Notes under the pieces: generated by a model
Seen by the model: only the letters and a program-made list of their open reading frames with translations
The model's database searches: none
What the model was told of the DNA's origin: nothing
Translations under genes and position numbers: made by a program
Shown here: positions 16,756 to 25,529 of the stretch, in pieces
Layout of the letters: each line of letters begins with the position of its first letter
Numbering within the stretch: the stretch's first letter is position 1
DNA from: Endozoicomonas gorgoniicola
GTDB taxonomy: Bacteria > Pseudomonadota > Gammaproteobacteria > Pseudomonadales > Endozoicomonadaceae
Direction: 5' to 3'
NCBI RefSeq assembly: GCF_025562715.2
Contig: NZ_JAPFCC010000001.1
Span: forward strand, 1,382,501-1,446,500
DNA length: 64,000 bases

Positions 16756-17922
16756 TTATGAAATGATGGTGATGTCTTCAGCTTTCAAAAGTAGCTGATG
16801 GTTGCCACTGTTGTCATTGACGCGCTGCGGTAAATAAGCCTCTGCCAGCTTTTTACCCAGCTCGTGCCTGAAGAGCTTCATCAATTCATTGCGACGCTGA
16901 CTGTAGAATGTGTCGCGCATTCGACCATGGGAAAGGCTTTTTATGGTTCTCGGATTGACCTCCTGATCCAGCAAACGCCCCTCCAGTACTGACCAGTCCT
17001 GACAATAATCTACGCCTTTTATTTCACACAAACTGCGCAGGTAAGGCCGACCGATAGCAGCACTTGGCGTATTTTTGGTCGGCAGCGTAAATCCAGCTTC
17101 GTCACCGCTATCTTTCAGATCCCGGGCAAACATCAGTATAAGGGCAAGTTCCAACTCACTTATTGATATAGAGCAACCGGACAATTCAAGTCTTCGGTTG
17201 TCAACATCAATCACCATTGAAAGGGGGGCATCGGCTTTGCCCATAATCCGTACTGTTTCACTGAAACACGTCTTGCCTTCCAGAAAGCGATCCGGCAAAT
17301 CCTCACGCATACGCACAAAGGGAATATTGGCGAGTGTTACCTCGGCTTCTGATGCATCACAGCGTTCACCATTGCGGTTAATTACCATGCGACTGACAGG
17401 TGTTGGGTAATAAAAATCCGGACAGCTTTCGTAACCTTCGGAAACCAGGACGTGGGACAGCTGATCCTGCCTGCGGCCATAGAGTGACAGCGCATAACCG
17501 GTGTAATAACTCATGGTTTTTCGCCCACCCGCCAGAGATACATGCAAACGAGTTTCAGGTTCTGCAGTAAACTCCTGAATCAGTGTTGTGATGGTATCTG
17601 CTGTTGCCTCATTGTCTGTCAGTGTTTTTATATCATTGAGCGGTTTTCCGTCCTGATCTTGAATAATATGAATTCGATCCTGGTTGAATATTGCGGGATT
17701 AAGTCCATAGTCCTGACAAAACTGGTAGAAGTGTCCTGAATCTCGGTTCAGCAATCCCTCAGAAGCCCGTTTAGCTCCTTCGACGGTTGTTACCATATGA
17801 ATTTCACCGGGTATGAACGGATCAGGCTGATGGATCAGTGCATACAGTGTTTCGGTGAGGATTTGCGGAGACATGCCCGAGGCAACGAACAGAATATTAT
17901 TAAATGCTTTTTCTTCTGACAT
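16756..17922 (-). CDS. CARF-domain protein, NE0113 (TIGR02584) family
   Basis: 388 residues. The CARF region (about 1-175) matches the Cas_NE0113 family: NILFVASGMSPQILTETLYAL, EIHMVTTVEGAKRA, LHVSLAGGRKTMSYYTGYAL (SLAGGRK at 129-135), DQLSHVLVSEGYE, FYYPTP. Databases label this family as a Csm6-like ring nuclease. The C-terminal 200 residues show no nuclease motif I can defend; RTIKSLSH is only a loose match to an HEPN Rx6H. It leads the operon. The 146 bp upstream (17923-18068) hold the only likely operon promoter, but no clear boxes are seen. It may sense, degrade or simply bind cyclic oligoadenylate. Confidence 0.82.
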   Translation of the reverse strand: MSEEKAFNNILFVASGMSPQILTETLYALIHQPDPFIPGEIHMVTTVEGAKRASEGLLNRDSGHFYQFCQDYGLNPAIFNQDRIHIIQDQDGKPLNDIKTLTDNEATADTITTLIQEFTAEPETRLHVSLAGGRKTMSYYTGYALSLYGRRQDQLSHVLVSEGYESCPDFYYPTPVSRMVINRNGERCDASEAEVTLANIPFVRMREDLPDRFLEGKTCFSETVRIMGKADAPLSMVIDVDNRRLELSGCSISISELELALILMFARDLKDSGDEAGFTLPTKNTPSAAIGRPYLRSLCEIKGVDYCQDWSVLEGRLLDQEVNPRTIKSLSHGRMRDTFYSQRRNELMKLFRHELGKKLAEAYLPQRVNDNSGNHQLLLKAEDITIIS

Positions 17923-18068
17923 CTCACTCTCCCGGTTGATTCCTTCAACATTATGATTGTTTTGGAAAGGCGGGGGGTATTTTACAAGCTTGTGAGGTTG
18001 TTGTAGCGATACTTGTAAAAATATTCTGAATTAAACCAGAAAGCGCATCAGGCACTTTAACTGGGTGA

Positions 18069-18749
18069 TCAGATTTTAGGCCGCCTTTTTTTGGGCATGT
18101 GTCGAATAATATGATCCATCAGCGCATCAGTATTGTAGTTATATGCGGCACTGTAATAGACCGGCTTAGGAATACGCTGGCTGGTGCTTTCCAGCAGGCG
18201 TTGTTGAATACTGAGCATCTGATTTTCCAGAAAATCAACCAGTCGTGGCTCTGGTCGGCCAGTGGAATGGTTCCAGTAACGGCCTTTCATTGCCATGTCA
18301 GCCTGATTAACAGCGACAATAACTCTGTCGCCGGAAATTGATTCCAGTACAACTCTTTCGAGCAGATCAAAGGCTGTACCCAAATCACGACTGCCCCCGT
18401 CAAGGATTACCAGTGCCATGTCTATGAAACCATAATCCTCATTGTTACAGGTACAGGTGCTCAACAGCTGTGAGGTGATATTTTTTGCATGATGGCGATC
18501 GGCTTCTATTCCATCTCCAAGCCCGGCGGAATCATGAAACCGCAGGTATTCATGCAGTCGTGACGAACTGATTTTCTGGGTTTCCGGATCGACACCGGTG
18601 CCGACTTTGGCAACTTCCGAGCCAAAGAGTGCATTCAGGGTAGAGCTTTTACCCGTACCAGTTGCTCCAACCAGCATCACATCCAGTGGGTACAACAACC
18701 CACGGCTGGCAATAATTGACTGTATATCACTGAAGCGGTAAGTATTCAT
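18069..18749 (-). CDS. P-loop GTPase (MMR_HSR1/YeeP-like)
   Basis: 226 residues. G1 is GATGTGKSS at 28-36, G3 is DSAG at 73-76, and G4 is VNQADMAMKG with NQAD at 148-151. The extended motif NALFGSEVAKVGTGVDPETQ resembles the YfjP/YeeP/Era-like GTPases of prophage and accessory islands. There is no membrane tail. It lies 146 bp upstream of, and in the same direction as, the Cmr operon, and 87 bp after a related GTPase gene. The biochemical role is unknown; proximity to the CRISPR genes suggests, but does not show, a defence link. Confidence 0.8.
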   Translation of the reverse strand: MNTYRFSDIQSIIASRGLLYPLDVMLVGATGTGKSSTLNALFGSEVAKVGTGVDPETQKISSSRLHEYLRFHDSAGLGDGIEADRHHAKNITSQLLSTCTCNNEDYGFIDMALVILDGGSRDLGTAFDLLERVVLESISGDRVIVAVNQADMAMKGRYWNHSTGRPEPRLVDFLENQMLSIQQRLLESTSQRIPKPVYYSAAYNYNTDALMDHIIRHMPKKRRPKI

Positions 18750-19612
18750 ATTTTGAGTCCCTGTCTGAATAGTTCTTGTTGCAGGCGGTTACCTGCAACT
18801 GCTTTCGTTCTGTTTCATTTCAAGCCAGAAAGTTGTCATCCAAAGATTCCACCTATGAAGCTCGTTACGCCACCAATAAAGCCACCAACAACACCACCAA
18901 TGGCAGAGCCAATCGCCTTTCCTGCTGAGCCAGCAACCAGTTCACCTATTTTGCCTCCAATATCTGCACCTTCTGACGCTGCTCTGGTGACAGACTCCCA
19001 AAGTGACTGCTGGATTTCTTCTCTATGCTTCTCCAGGTTTTCATCGCGCTCCCACATTTTCTTATCATTATTAAGGTCGCCAATGTAGGGAGCTCGTTTC
19101 TCGGGCTTTGTATGGCGCAACATAAACGCCAGGAGCTTGGACAGATTCCAGGGCAGCTGTTCATCATCCTCATCTTTGTAGCCAGCCGCATAATAAATGG
19201 GCTCAATATCAACGCCGGTTGCCTCACGAATGCGGTTTCGGGTTGAAATAACTTTGTCGTTCAAAAAATCAATCAGAGGCGTTTCAGGCTCATTGGCCTC
19301 ATAATTCCAGTGACGCCCTTTCATGGCTACGTCAGCTTGGTTGATGGCAACCAGCAGGCGGGATTTGTCATTACCAAGGCTGGGGATAATTACCTCATTG
19401 ATTAGCTGGAATGACGTTCCCAGATCACGGCTGCTGCCATCCAGGATTACCAGCACCAGGTCAATCAGCGCATTACCTTCAGCGTCTTTTTCATAGAGCT
19501 TCTGAGTAATGTTTTTGGCATGCCGACGATCAGCTTCTGGTAGTGGGGCAAACCTGATATTTTGTAGTTGTTTGCTAAAATACGGCGTATGCCGTATTTA
19601 TCATAGAGCGAT

Positions 19613-19906
19613 ATGAAAATGTGCTCCACACCAGTTCACTGCCCTAAATGTGGCGGTAATGACGTTAAAAGCTTTGGCTACAGTGCTCATAATGTTCCTC
19701 GCTACTTTTGCTGTAATGCTGAATGTGAAACCAAGTCCTTTATGCTTGAGTACCGGTACAAAGCTTATGAGCCAGGCGTTAAAGAAAAAGTCGTCGATAT
19801 GGCAATTAATGGTGGCGGCATCAGGGATACAAGCAGGGTTTTGGGAATCAATAAAAAAACAGTAATAAACACATTAAAAAAAAGAGAAAGGCTTAGTTCA
19901 AGTTAA
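19613..19906 (+). CDS. insA: IS1-family InsA
   Basis: 97 residues. An N-terminal zinc finger (HCPKCGGNDVKSFGY, then YFCCNAEC) is followed by a helix-turn-helix (GGIRDTSRVLGINKKTVINTLKK). This is the InsA part that binds the IS ends. Production of the InsAB transposase needs a frame change at the A8 run at 19876-19883; the downstream frame here is displaced by +1 (or -2) relative to InsA rather than the usual -1, so either the run has lost or gained an A or the fusion is made differently. Confidence 0.88.
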   Translation: MKMCSTPVHCPKCGGNDVKSFGYSAHNVPRYFCCNAECETKSFMLEYRYKAYEPGVKEKVVDMAINGGGIRDTSRVLGINKKTVINTLKKRERLSSS

Positions 19907-20325
19907 TCCAAATATTCAGAAAATGGATCTTGGAACGGGTGCTGTGATTCACGTAGGCCGCGCCTGCCAAGAGGCCGAGATAGATGAACAGTGGTCGTAT
20001 GTGTTTGAAAAAAGTAACCAGCGTTGGCTTTGGCATGCAGTTGATCATGCGACCAATACTGTTTTGGCTTACGTTTTTGGGAAACGAAAGGATGAGGTTT
20101 TCAAAAAACTAAAAGAGCTTCTTGAACCATTTGGTATCAAGAAATTTTATACTGATGATTGGGGAGCCTATGAACGTAATCTCGACGAAAGCAGACACAT
20201 CATCGGAAAAGAAAATACTCAGAAAGTTGAACGTAAAAACCTGAATTTTAGAACTTGGATTAAGCGTCTGGCCAGAAAGACAATATGCTTTTCAAAGTTA
20301 GAACAAATGCACGATATTGTTATTG

Positions 20326-21446
20326 CCTGAATTCGTATCATAAGTGCATAACCTCTGTAACCAGAGGATTGTTTCAGAACCTTTGAAGTGAATCAGAACT
20401 CAGGGGTATTCTGTAAAGCAACCAAACCATACAGAGGAAGCCAAGGATGGCCTATACACACCTGAGCTCTGAAGAGAGATATTATATCGAAACTGAACTC
20501 AAAAATGGGACTTCACAAAACAAAATTGCTAAAAAGCTTGGCCGTTCACAGCCTACCGTGTCGCGAGAAGTAAACCGCAATAAAGGGCAAAGAGGGTACA
20601 GGCACCAACAGGCTAATCGCACAGCTCGGCAGCGGCACAAAGATAAGCCAAAAGCTATTAAGCTGACAGACGACATTAAACAACGTATTTCAAACGATAT
20701 CCGTTCAGATTGGAGTCCTGAACAAGTGGCTGGAAGGCTTGAAAAGGACGGTGTAATCAAGCTGCATCATGAGACGATTTATCAATTTGTAGCGGATGAT
20801 AAACGGCGCGGAGGCTCGCTCTATAAGCACTTGAGGCACCAGAAAAAAACTTATCGAAAGCGATACGGTTCAGCTCATAACCGAACCGGTATACCAAATC
20901 GGGTTGGCATTGAAGAACGCCCCGAAGTGGTCAACAACAGAGAGCGAGTTGGTGACTGGGAAGCTGATACTGTAATAGGTAAAAATCATAAAGGAGCCAT
21001 CGCTACATTAGATGAACGAAAAACCAAGCTTCGCCTTGCTGTCCCTCTACCAGGCAAGAAGGCAAAAGCGGTTAAACAGGGAATAATTGACGTACTCAAG
21101 CCTCTGAAAAGGTTTGTAAAGACAATAACATACGACAATGGAAAGGAGTTTGTTCAGCATGAATCAATTGCCAAAGCTTTAAAATGTGACAGCTACTTTG
21201 CTGCCCCCTACCATTCTTGGGAAAGAGGCCAGAATGAGAATGCTAATGGTTTGCTAAGGCAGTATTTCCCCAAGTCGATGGAGCTTAATGGCGTGACAGA
21301 AAAAGATGTCATCATTGCAGTGGATAAGCTGAACAACAGGCCAAGAAAGTGCCTGGGCTACAAGACTCCTTATGAGGCATTTAAAGAGTCAACTGGAATA
21401 GATGCAAGAAAAGTCATGGGTTATGCACTTATGACTTGAATTCAGG
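20326..21446 (+). mobile_element. IS30-family element, 1121 bp
   Basis: The ends are inverted: CCTGAATTCGTATCATAAGT at 20326 and, on the other strand, CCTGAATTCAAGTCATAAGT ending at 21446. A 3-bp target duplication TTG flanks it (20323-20325, 21447-21449). The left 80 bp recur as a solo end at 51372-51452, so the element has moved elsewhere in this genome. Confidence 0.92.
20447..21439 (+). CDS. IS30-family transposase
   Basis: 330 residues. The N-terminal HTH (HLSSEERYYIETELKNGTSQ, IAKKLGRSQPTVSREVNRN) is followed by the DDE core: Asp in GDWEADTVIG, Asp in TYDNGKEF, Glu in ERGQNENANGLLRQYFPK. All parts are intact, so this inner element may still be mobile. The stop lies within the right terminal repeat. 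Confidence 0.95.
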   Translation: MAYTHLSSEERYYIETELKNGTSQNKIAKKLGRSQPTVSREVNRNKGQRGYRHQQANRTARQRHKDKPKAIKLTDDIKQRISNDIRSDWSPEQVAGRLEKDGVIKLHHETIYQFVADDKRRGGSLYKHLRHQKKTYRKRYGSAHNRTGIPNRVGIEERPEVVNNRERVGDWEADTVIGKNHKGAIATLDERKTKLRLAVPLPGKKAKAVKQGIIDVLKPLKRFVKTITYDNGKEFVQHESIAKALKCDSYFAAPYHSWERGQNENANGLLRQYFPKSMELNGVTEKDVIIAVDKLNNRPRKCLGYKTPYEAFKESTGIDARKVMGYALMT

Positions 21447-22391
21447 TTGGCCTGTTGATCAACAAAATCGAATTTGGCATTGACATCCATGAAATATAAC
21501 AGGTTTGCCCCACTACCCAGCTTCTTTGCCGTCACCCAGTCCAGGCGTGTCAAAAATTACTATGTTATTCATTTCATAACGGGTAATGTCCATCGTTTCC
21601 GGATCTGCACTCTGGCCAACCCTGGCCTTGTCGGTATTAAACAGTGCATTGATCGTGGAAGACTTGCCACTGCCGGTTGCGCCTGTAATCAGGATGTTGA
21701 CTTTGGTTTCTTTCAATTTGGCAAGATTCCGCATAACCTGAAGTTTGTCCTGGTCACGGATGCTGTTGTCGTTCTGGATCAGAGCAGCAAAATTATCTGT
21801 AAAATGTGTCATGGCCTTTCTCCCAAAAAATAGCTGAATCAGCTAAGAACATTGTTATCGCATTAGTCCGTCAAACAGTTGATCTAAATCAATGATGTTA
21901 ATTAACACTGATAAACCCCCGGCTATGCCGGGGAGACTCTCATAGGTTTAACCGTAGCGACAGTAGCTAACCTTCAGTTTCCGACCAAGAAAATTGAAGG
22001 TAAAACCAATGAGAGACTACAAGAGTTTGGCTCATACGCGTTGGGATTGTAAGTACCATATTGTCTTTATCCCAAAGAGAAGACGAAAGGTAATCTATGG
22101 GAATTTGAGAAAGTTTCTCGGAGAAATATTTCATGAGCTTGCCAGAAGGAAAGGCTGCAAAATTCTCGAAGGGCATTTGATGTCTGATCATGTTCACATG
22201 TGCATCAGTATTCCACCCAAATATCCGGTATCTCATGTCGTTGGATATCTGAAAGGAAAGTGTGCAATAGAGATTGCGAAAAATTTCAAAGGCAAGCAGC
22301 GTAACTTTAACGGAGAGCATTTTTGGGCAAGAGGTTACTTTGTCTCAACAGTAGGACTTGATGAAGAAGTGGTTCGGGCATATATCCGAGA

Positions 22392-23721
22392 GGCTCTTCC
22401 TCAATTTGAGTGGGTGATTTATTATATTCTGAAGCACTCAATGCAAGGATGCACCGATGCGTGATAAGCAACTCTATTCTCAAATACTGGGTATTGAGTC
22501 TCCTTGGTTCGTTTCTGAAGTTGAATTGTCATTACAGGATCAACAGGTTCGGGTATTCATTGAACACAATGGTAAAAAGGCCTGCAAATGCAGTGTTTGC
22601 GATAAGCCCTGCTCTGGCTACGACCACATCACTCAGAAGTGGCGTCATCTGGATACCTGTCAGTTTCAGACTATTCTAGTTGCCAGGGTTCCACGGACCC
22701 AGTGCCCTGAGCATAAGGTGTTAGCCATCAATGTGCCCTGGGCTGAATCTGACTCTCGATATACAGCTCTGTTTGAAGCCCTTGTTATTGACTGGCTAAA
22801 GGAGGCAACTACGAAGGCAGTTGCACGACAAATGAAGCTTGGTTGGAATGCCATAGACGGTATTCAGCAGCGTGCAGTGAAGAGAGGACTGGCTCGTCGT
22901 GATGCTAAGCCACCAAAACGAATCGCTGTTGATGAAACCTCATTTCAAAAGCATCATGAATACGTCACAGTGGTCACTGACCACGACCAAGGCGTTGTTA
23001 TTCACGTTTCTGATGACCGTAAAAGTGACAGTCTCAACGAGTACTTTGACACACTGCCCTATGACCATAAAGAGGGGATCGAATGCGTGACGATGGACAT
23101 GTCCAAGGCTTACATCAAGTCAGTCAGTGAGAATGTTCCAGACGCAGATCAGAAGATTGCATTTGATAAGTTTCACGTTGCTCAGTCTCTGGGTAAAGCT
23201 GTCAACAAGGTTCGGATAGAAGAGAACAAAGCCCTTGTAAACCAAGGTGTAGAGCTGCTTAAGGGGACTCGCTACGACTGGCTGACTAACCCTGAAAACA
23301 TGTCTGAAGAGCAGTGGGATAACTTCGAACCACTGAGAAACTCGACACTTAAAACAGCTCGCGCCTGGGCCATCCGGCAAATGGCAATGAGCTTATGGAA
23401 TTACAAGTCCAGAGCTTGGGCAATCAAGGCCTGGAAGAGGTGGCTATGCTGGGCGCAGAGATGTCGGCTTGAGCCCATAAAAGAAGTTGCCAGAACGGTC
23501 AAAGAGCACTTGTGGGGTATCATCAACGCTATTGTCCTTGAGGCTAATAACGGTCGAGCAGAGGGAGTGAACAGCAAGATTCAGAGTTTGAAGAATCGGG
23601 CTTGTGGCTTTCGAAACCGTGAAAGATATAAGACAGCGATCTACTTTCATCTTGGAGGCTTGGACTTGTACCCCACTGGCGTACATCGTTGAAAACTACC
23701 CACTTAAAACAGGGAAGAACC
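22392..23721 (+). mobile_element. ISL3-family element, 1330 bp
   Basis: The left end is GGCTCTTCCTCAATTTGAGT; the right end, read on the other strand, is GGTTCTTCCCTGTTTTAAGT. The 8-bp target duplication ATCCGAGA is at 22384-22391 and 23722-23729. It is inserted in the IS200 tnpA, same strand. Confidence 0.93.
22457..23692 (+). CDS. ISL3-family transposase
   Basis: 411 residues. An N-terminal zinc-ribbon-like region (CKCSVCDKPCSGYD, then TQCPEH) is followed by an HTH and the ISL3 DDE core: Asp in RIAVDETSFQKHHEY, Asp in VTMDMSKAYI, Glu in ANNGRAEGVNSKIQSLKNRA. Length and residues are complete. Confidence 0.95.
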   Translation: MRDKQLYSQILGIESPWFVSEVELSLQDQQVRVFIEHNGKKACKCSVCDKPCSGYDHITQKWRHLDTCQFQTILVARVPRTQCPEHKVLAINVPWAESDSRYTALFEALVIDWLKEATTKAVARQMKLGWNAIDGIQQRAVKRGLARRDAKPPKRIAVDETSFQKHHEYVTVVTDHDQGVVIHVSDDRKSDSLNEYFDTLPYDHKEGIECVTMDMSKAYIKSVSENVPDADQKIAFDKFHVAQSLGKAVNKVRIEENKALVNQGVELLKGTRYDWLTNPENMSEEQWDNFEPLRNSTLKTARAWAIRQMAMSLWNYKSRAWAIKAWKRWLCWAQRCRLEPIKEVARTVKEHLWGIINAIVLEANNGRAEGVNSKIQSLKNRACGFRNRERYKTAIYFHLGGLDLYPTGVHR

Positions 23722-23855
23722 ATCCGAGATCAAGAAAAGAATGATGGAAATAGAGATCAGTATGATCTTGACTGGTAAGCGCCCTTGGGCGCAATAAAAG
23801 CCCTTAGAGGGCGTAATCTGATAAGCCTCCGGCTATGCCGGAGGTCAGTTAACTC

Positions 23856-24527
23856 TATAGATATCCTTTGAACCGGAAGGGTTTGACAAGCTTGTGGAAG
23901 GGGTTTCGCAGAAAGTGGCTATAAAGGTGCTCAGGTTTAGAGTTCTTAAAACATTAACGTTCGGTAAATATTTAGCGTCGGCGCAGCCAAACCCGCCAGG
24001 CATACAATGCAAACTTGCCTGAACCCGTTAAGTCATTGGTTCTGAATTCTATTATGCCGCTTTTGCCAATAAACTATCCGAACGTTCGCTTTTATTCGGC
24101 AATTTCAGCTCTAATTCTGCTATATCGGTTCCAGCAGCCATGAATTCGAAACTGCGGAATAATCCAAAACAGCGCGCTTCTAATCAATCCGGCTCTGATA
24201 CTATCGGGATGCTCCAGGCATCAGGGCTTACACACCAAGAGGATGATTCTCAATAGCAGGTATTATTTGAGCTGTAAGTCCGGAAAAGACTGTCAATATG
24301 AGATTTTCACCCAATTGCTTTTATTTTGAACACTTCGTATTGCTGCTCCAAGCTATTGGTAAATGGCTTGTACGACAGAGTTTCTCTGCCGTTGATGTGT
24401 ATCAATAACATTTGATACTGCATAGATTAGGCTTGAATAAAGATTACCTGTTCAGGTTTATCTGGCGAGATTGCCAATCGTTTTGAGTACTATTGAACTG
24501 CTCTTTCCGGTAGAGAACTTACAACTC
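23856..24527. other. Gene-free stretch with a solo ISKra4 end
   Basis: No credible coding region in about 670 bp. GTCAATATGAGATTTTCACC at 24292-24311 matches the terminal repeat of the ISKra4 element at 28013-29621 (one mismatch) and is a leftover end. AACGTTCGG at 23956-23964 is mirrored by CCGAACGTT at 24078-24086; I see no assignable function. No riboswitch was recognised ahead of the ECF genes. Confidence 0.6.
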
Positions 24528-24935
24528 ATGAAGTATCACGTTATACGCTTGACTCCGGGCGAAGATTTATTGTCTTCTTTGGAAAATTACCTGCGCGATC
24601 AAAAAATTGAAGCTGGTTGCATCCTTTCGGTCGTTGGTAGCCTTCAGCATGCCACTATCCGGCTAGCCAATCGGGGAGTTCCATCTTCTTTTATCGGGAA
24701 ATTTGAAATTGTTTCGCTCTCAGGAACGGTTGGAATTTATGGCTCTCACCTTCACATCTCTTTCTCAGATAAAACTGGGAAAACTCTGGGCGGTCATTTA
24801 TTAGAAGGCTGTAAAATTTATACGACAGCAGAACTTGTTATCGGTCATATGCCTGATCTGACTTTTGTCAGGGAAGACTGTCCTCTTTCTGGGTATCCCG
24901 AATTAGTGGTTAAAACCTCTTCTCTTCACTCCTGA
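24528..24935 (+). CDS. PPC/DUF296-domain protein
   Basis: About 135 residues from the ATG at 24528; an upstream in-frame start at 24471 would add residues outside the domain. The whole protein is one PPC (DUF296) domain: RLTPGEDLLSSLENYL, AGCILSVVGSLQHATIR, GKFEIVSLSGTV, GSHLHISFSD, GGHLLEGCKIYTTAELVIG. The two His clusters are the conserved metal-contacting motifs. In bacteria such stand-alone proteins are of unsettled function. It is the first gene of an ECF transporter operon, 9 bp before the S component, so a role linked to the imported vitamin or cofactor is plausible. Confidence 0.88.
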   Translation: MKYHVIRLTPGEDLLSSLENYLRDQKIEAGCILSVVGSLQHATIRLANRGVPSSFIGKFEIVSLSGTVGIYGSHLHISFSDKTGKTLGGHLLEGCKIYTTAELVIGHMPDLTFVREDCPLSGYPELVVKTSSLHS

Positions 24936-24944
24936 GGCAAAGAA

Positions 24945-25529
24945 ATGTTCTCTAAAGTAAATACCCAGACCCTGATTCTGGTACCAATGGCTGTGGCTAT
25001 TAATATGGCACTGGGGCAGGTTGCTTCCAGTTTACAGTTACCCATTTTTCTGGACTCTCTCGGTACAATACTGACCGCTATTTTGGGTGGCCCATTGCTA
25101 GCTATGATCACAGGAGGGCTGACAAACCTGATGTGGGGCTTGCTTGGGGCACCTACTGTGATTTTCTTTACGCCAGTTGCGATGATGATTGGCTTAACGG
25201 CTGGACTACTGGCTCAACGCGGCGGTTTCCGTAACCCGGTAAGAGCCGCTATCAGTGGTGTTTTGATTTCTATTGCTCTCGCGTTTATTGCGGTGCCAAT
25301 CCGGACTTACGTATTTGGTGGTGTTACAGGGAGTGGTATTGATTTTCTGACGGGGTATCTCATGATGACAGGCCGGGAACTATTCAGTGCCGTTTTGGTT
25401 TCTGTTATTACTGGAAATATTGCTGATAAAGTTATCAGTGCCGTGGTGGTTTCCCTGATTATCCAACGCCTGCCTGAGCGTCTTATCTGTAGTTTTTCGG
25501 GATACACCCTTTTAAAACCAAATGCCTGA
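24945..25529 (+). CDS. ECF transporter S component, substrate unknown
   Basis: 194 residues, five to six predicted membrane segments (about 10-30, 36-58, 68-92, 100-125, 145-170). LPIFLDSLGTILTAILGGPLLAM and GGLTNLMWGL are typical of ECF S components. It binds the transported small molecule in the membrane and docks on EcfT. Substrate cannot be read from sequence. It overlaps ecfT by 8 bp. Confidence 0.82.
   Translation: MFSKVNTQTLILVPMAVAINMALGQVASSLQLPIFLDSLGTILTAILGGPLLAMITGGLTNLMWGLLGAPTVIFFTPVAMMIGLTAGLLAQRGGFRNPVRAAISGVLISIALAFIAVPIRTYVFGGVTGSGIDFLTGYLMMTGRELFSAVLVSVITGNIADKVISAVVVSLIIQRLPERLICSFSGYTLLKPNA

Larger units (their letters stand above)
19878..21499 (+). pseudogene. insB: IS1-family InsB catalytic part, split by IS30
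   Basis: The frame is open from the A run at 19878 (KKEKGLVQVNPN) through the IS1 DDE domain (DEQWSYVFEK, FYTDDWGAYERN, VERKNLNFRTWIKRLARKT). It is cut at 20325 by IS30 and closes early at 20330. Removing the IS30 and the 3-bp duplication restores HDIVIGLLINKIEFG with a stop at 21497-21499. The transposase is therefore inactive in this copy. Confidence 0.85.
19539..21517 (+). mobile_element. IS1-family element carrying an inner IS30
   Basis: The ends are inverted copies of GGTAGTGGGGCAAACCTG, at 19539 (inward rightward) and ending at 21517. The 8-bp target duplication CAGCTTCT is at 19531-19538 and 21518-21525, typical for IS1. Without the inner IS30 the element is 855 bp. It sits in the second GTPase gene in opposite orientation to it. 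Confidence 0.92.
18836..21812 (-). pseudogene. Second GTPase with glycine-zipper tail, split by IS1
   Basis: Two pieces, 21812-21518 and 19530-18836, join in frame once the insertion and one copy of the 8-bp target duplication are removed, giving 329 residues. G1 is GATGSGKSS (44-52), G3 DTPG (88-91), G4 NQAD. The last 45 residues are a glycine zipper (GGKIGELVAG, GSAIGGVVGGFIGG) of the kind that inserts into membranes. Residues after G3 (GDGKEADRRHAKNIT) rejoin at the insertion site and match the first GTPase (DGIEADRHHAKNIT), proving the reconstruction. As it stands the gene is interrupted after residue 98. Confidence 0.88.
22009..23778 (+). pseudogene. tnpA: IS200 TnpA (Y1 transposase), split by ISL3
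   Basis: ATG at 22009 gives RDYKSLAHTRWDCKYHIVFIPK, the standard TnpA start. The HUH motif is DHVHMCI and the frame runs to RAYIRE at 22391. After removal of ISL3 and one ATCCGAGA copy it continues at 23730 as DQEKNDGNRDQYDLDW and stops at 23776-23778, giving 143 residues, the usual length. An in-frame TTG five codons earlier is a weaker start. Confidence 0.88.
21911..23855 (+). mobile_element. IS200-type element interrupted by ISL3
   Basis: Left-end hairpin CCCCGGCTATGCCGGGG at 21917-21933 and right-end hairpin CCTCCGGCTATGCCGGAGG at 23826-23844 share the same core, as in IS200/IS605 ends. Two more stem-loops (GCGCCCTTGGGCGC at 23779-23792 and GCCCT-TAG-AGGGC at 23800-23812) lie just after the transposase stop. 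Exact outer limits are uncertain because these elements make no target duplication. Confidence 0.8.

Noticed and set aside
7706..17739. Several plus-strand open frames of 100-210 codons opposite the Cmr operon
   Set aside because: They are antisense to well-identified cas genes and show no protein-like motifs.
16756..17922. HEPN ribonuclease motif in the NE0113-family protein (RTIKSLSH)
   Set aside because: Only a loose Rx6H match with no surrounding HEPN helix pattern; not enough to call a nuclease.
23941..24090. Inverted AACGTTCGG/CCGAACGTT as a possible integron attC site
   Set aside because: The core site and box order do not fit attC, and there is no integrase or cassette array.
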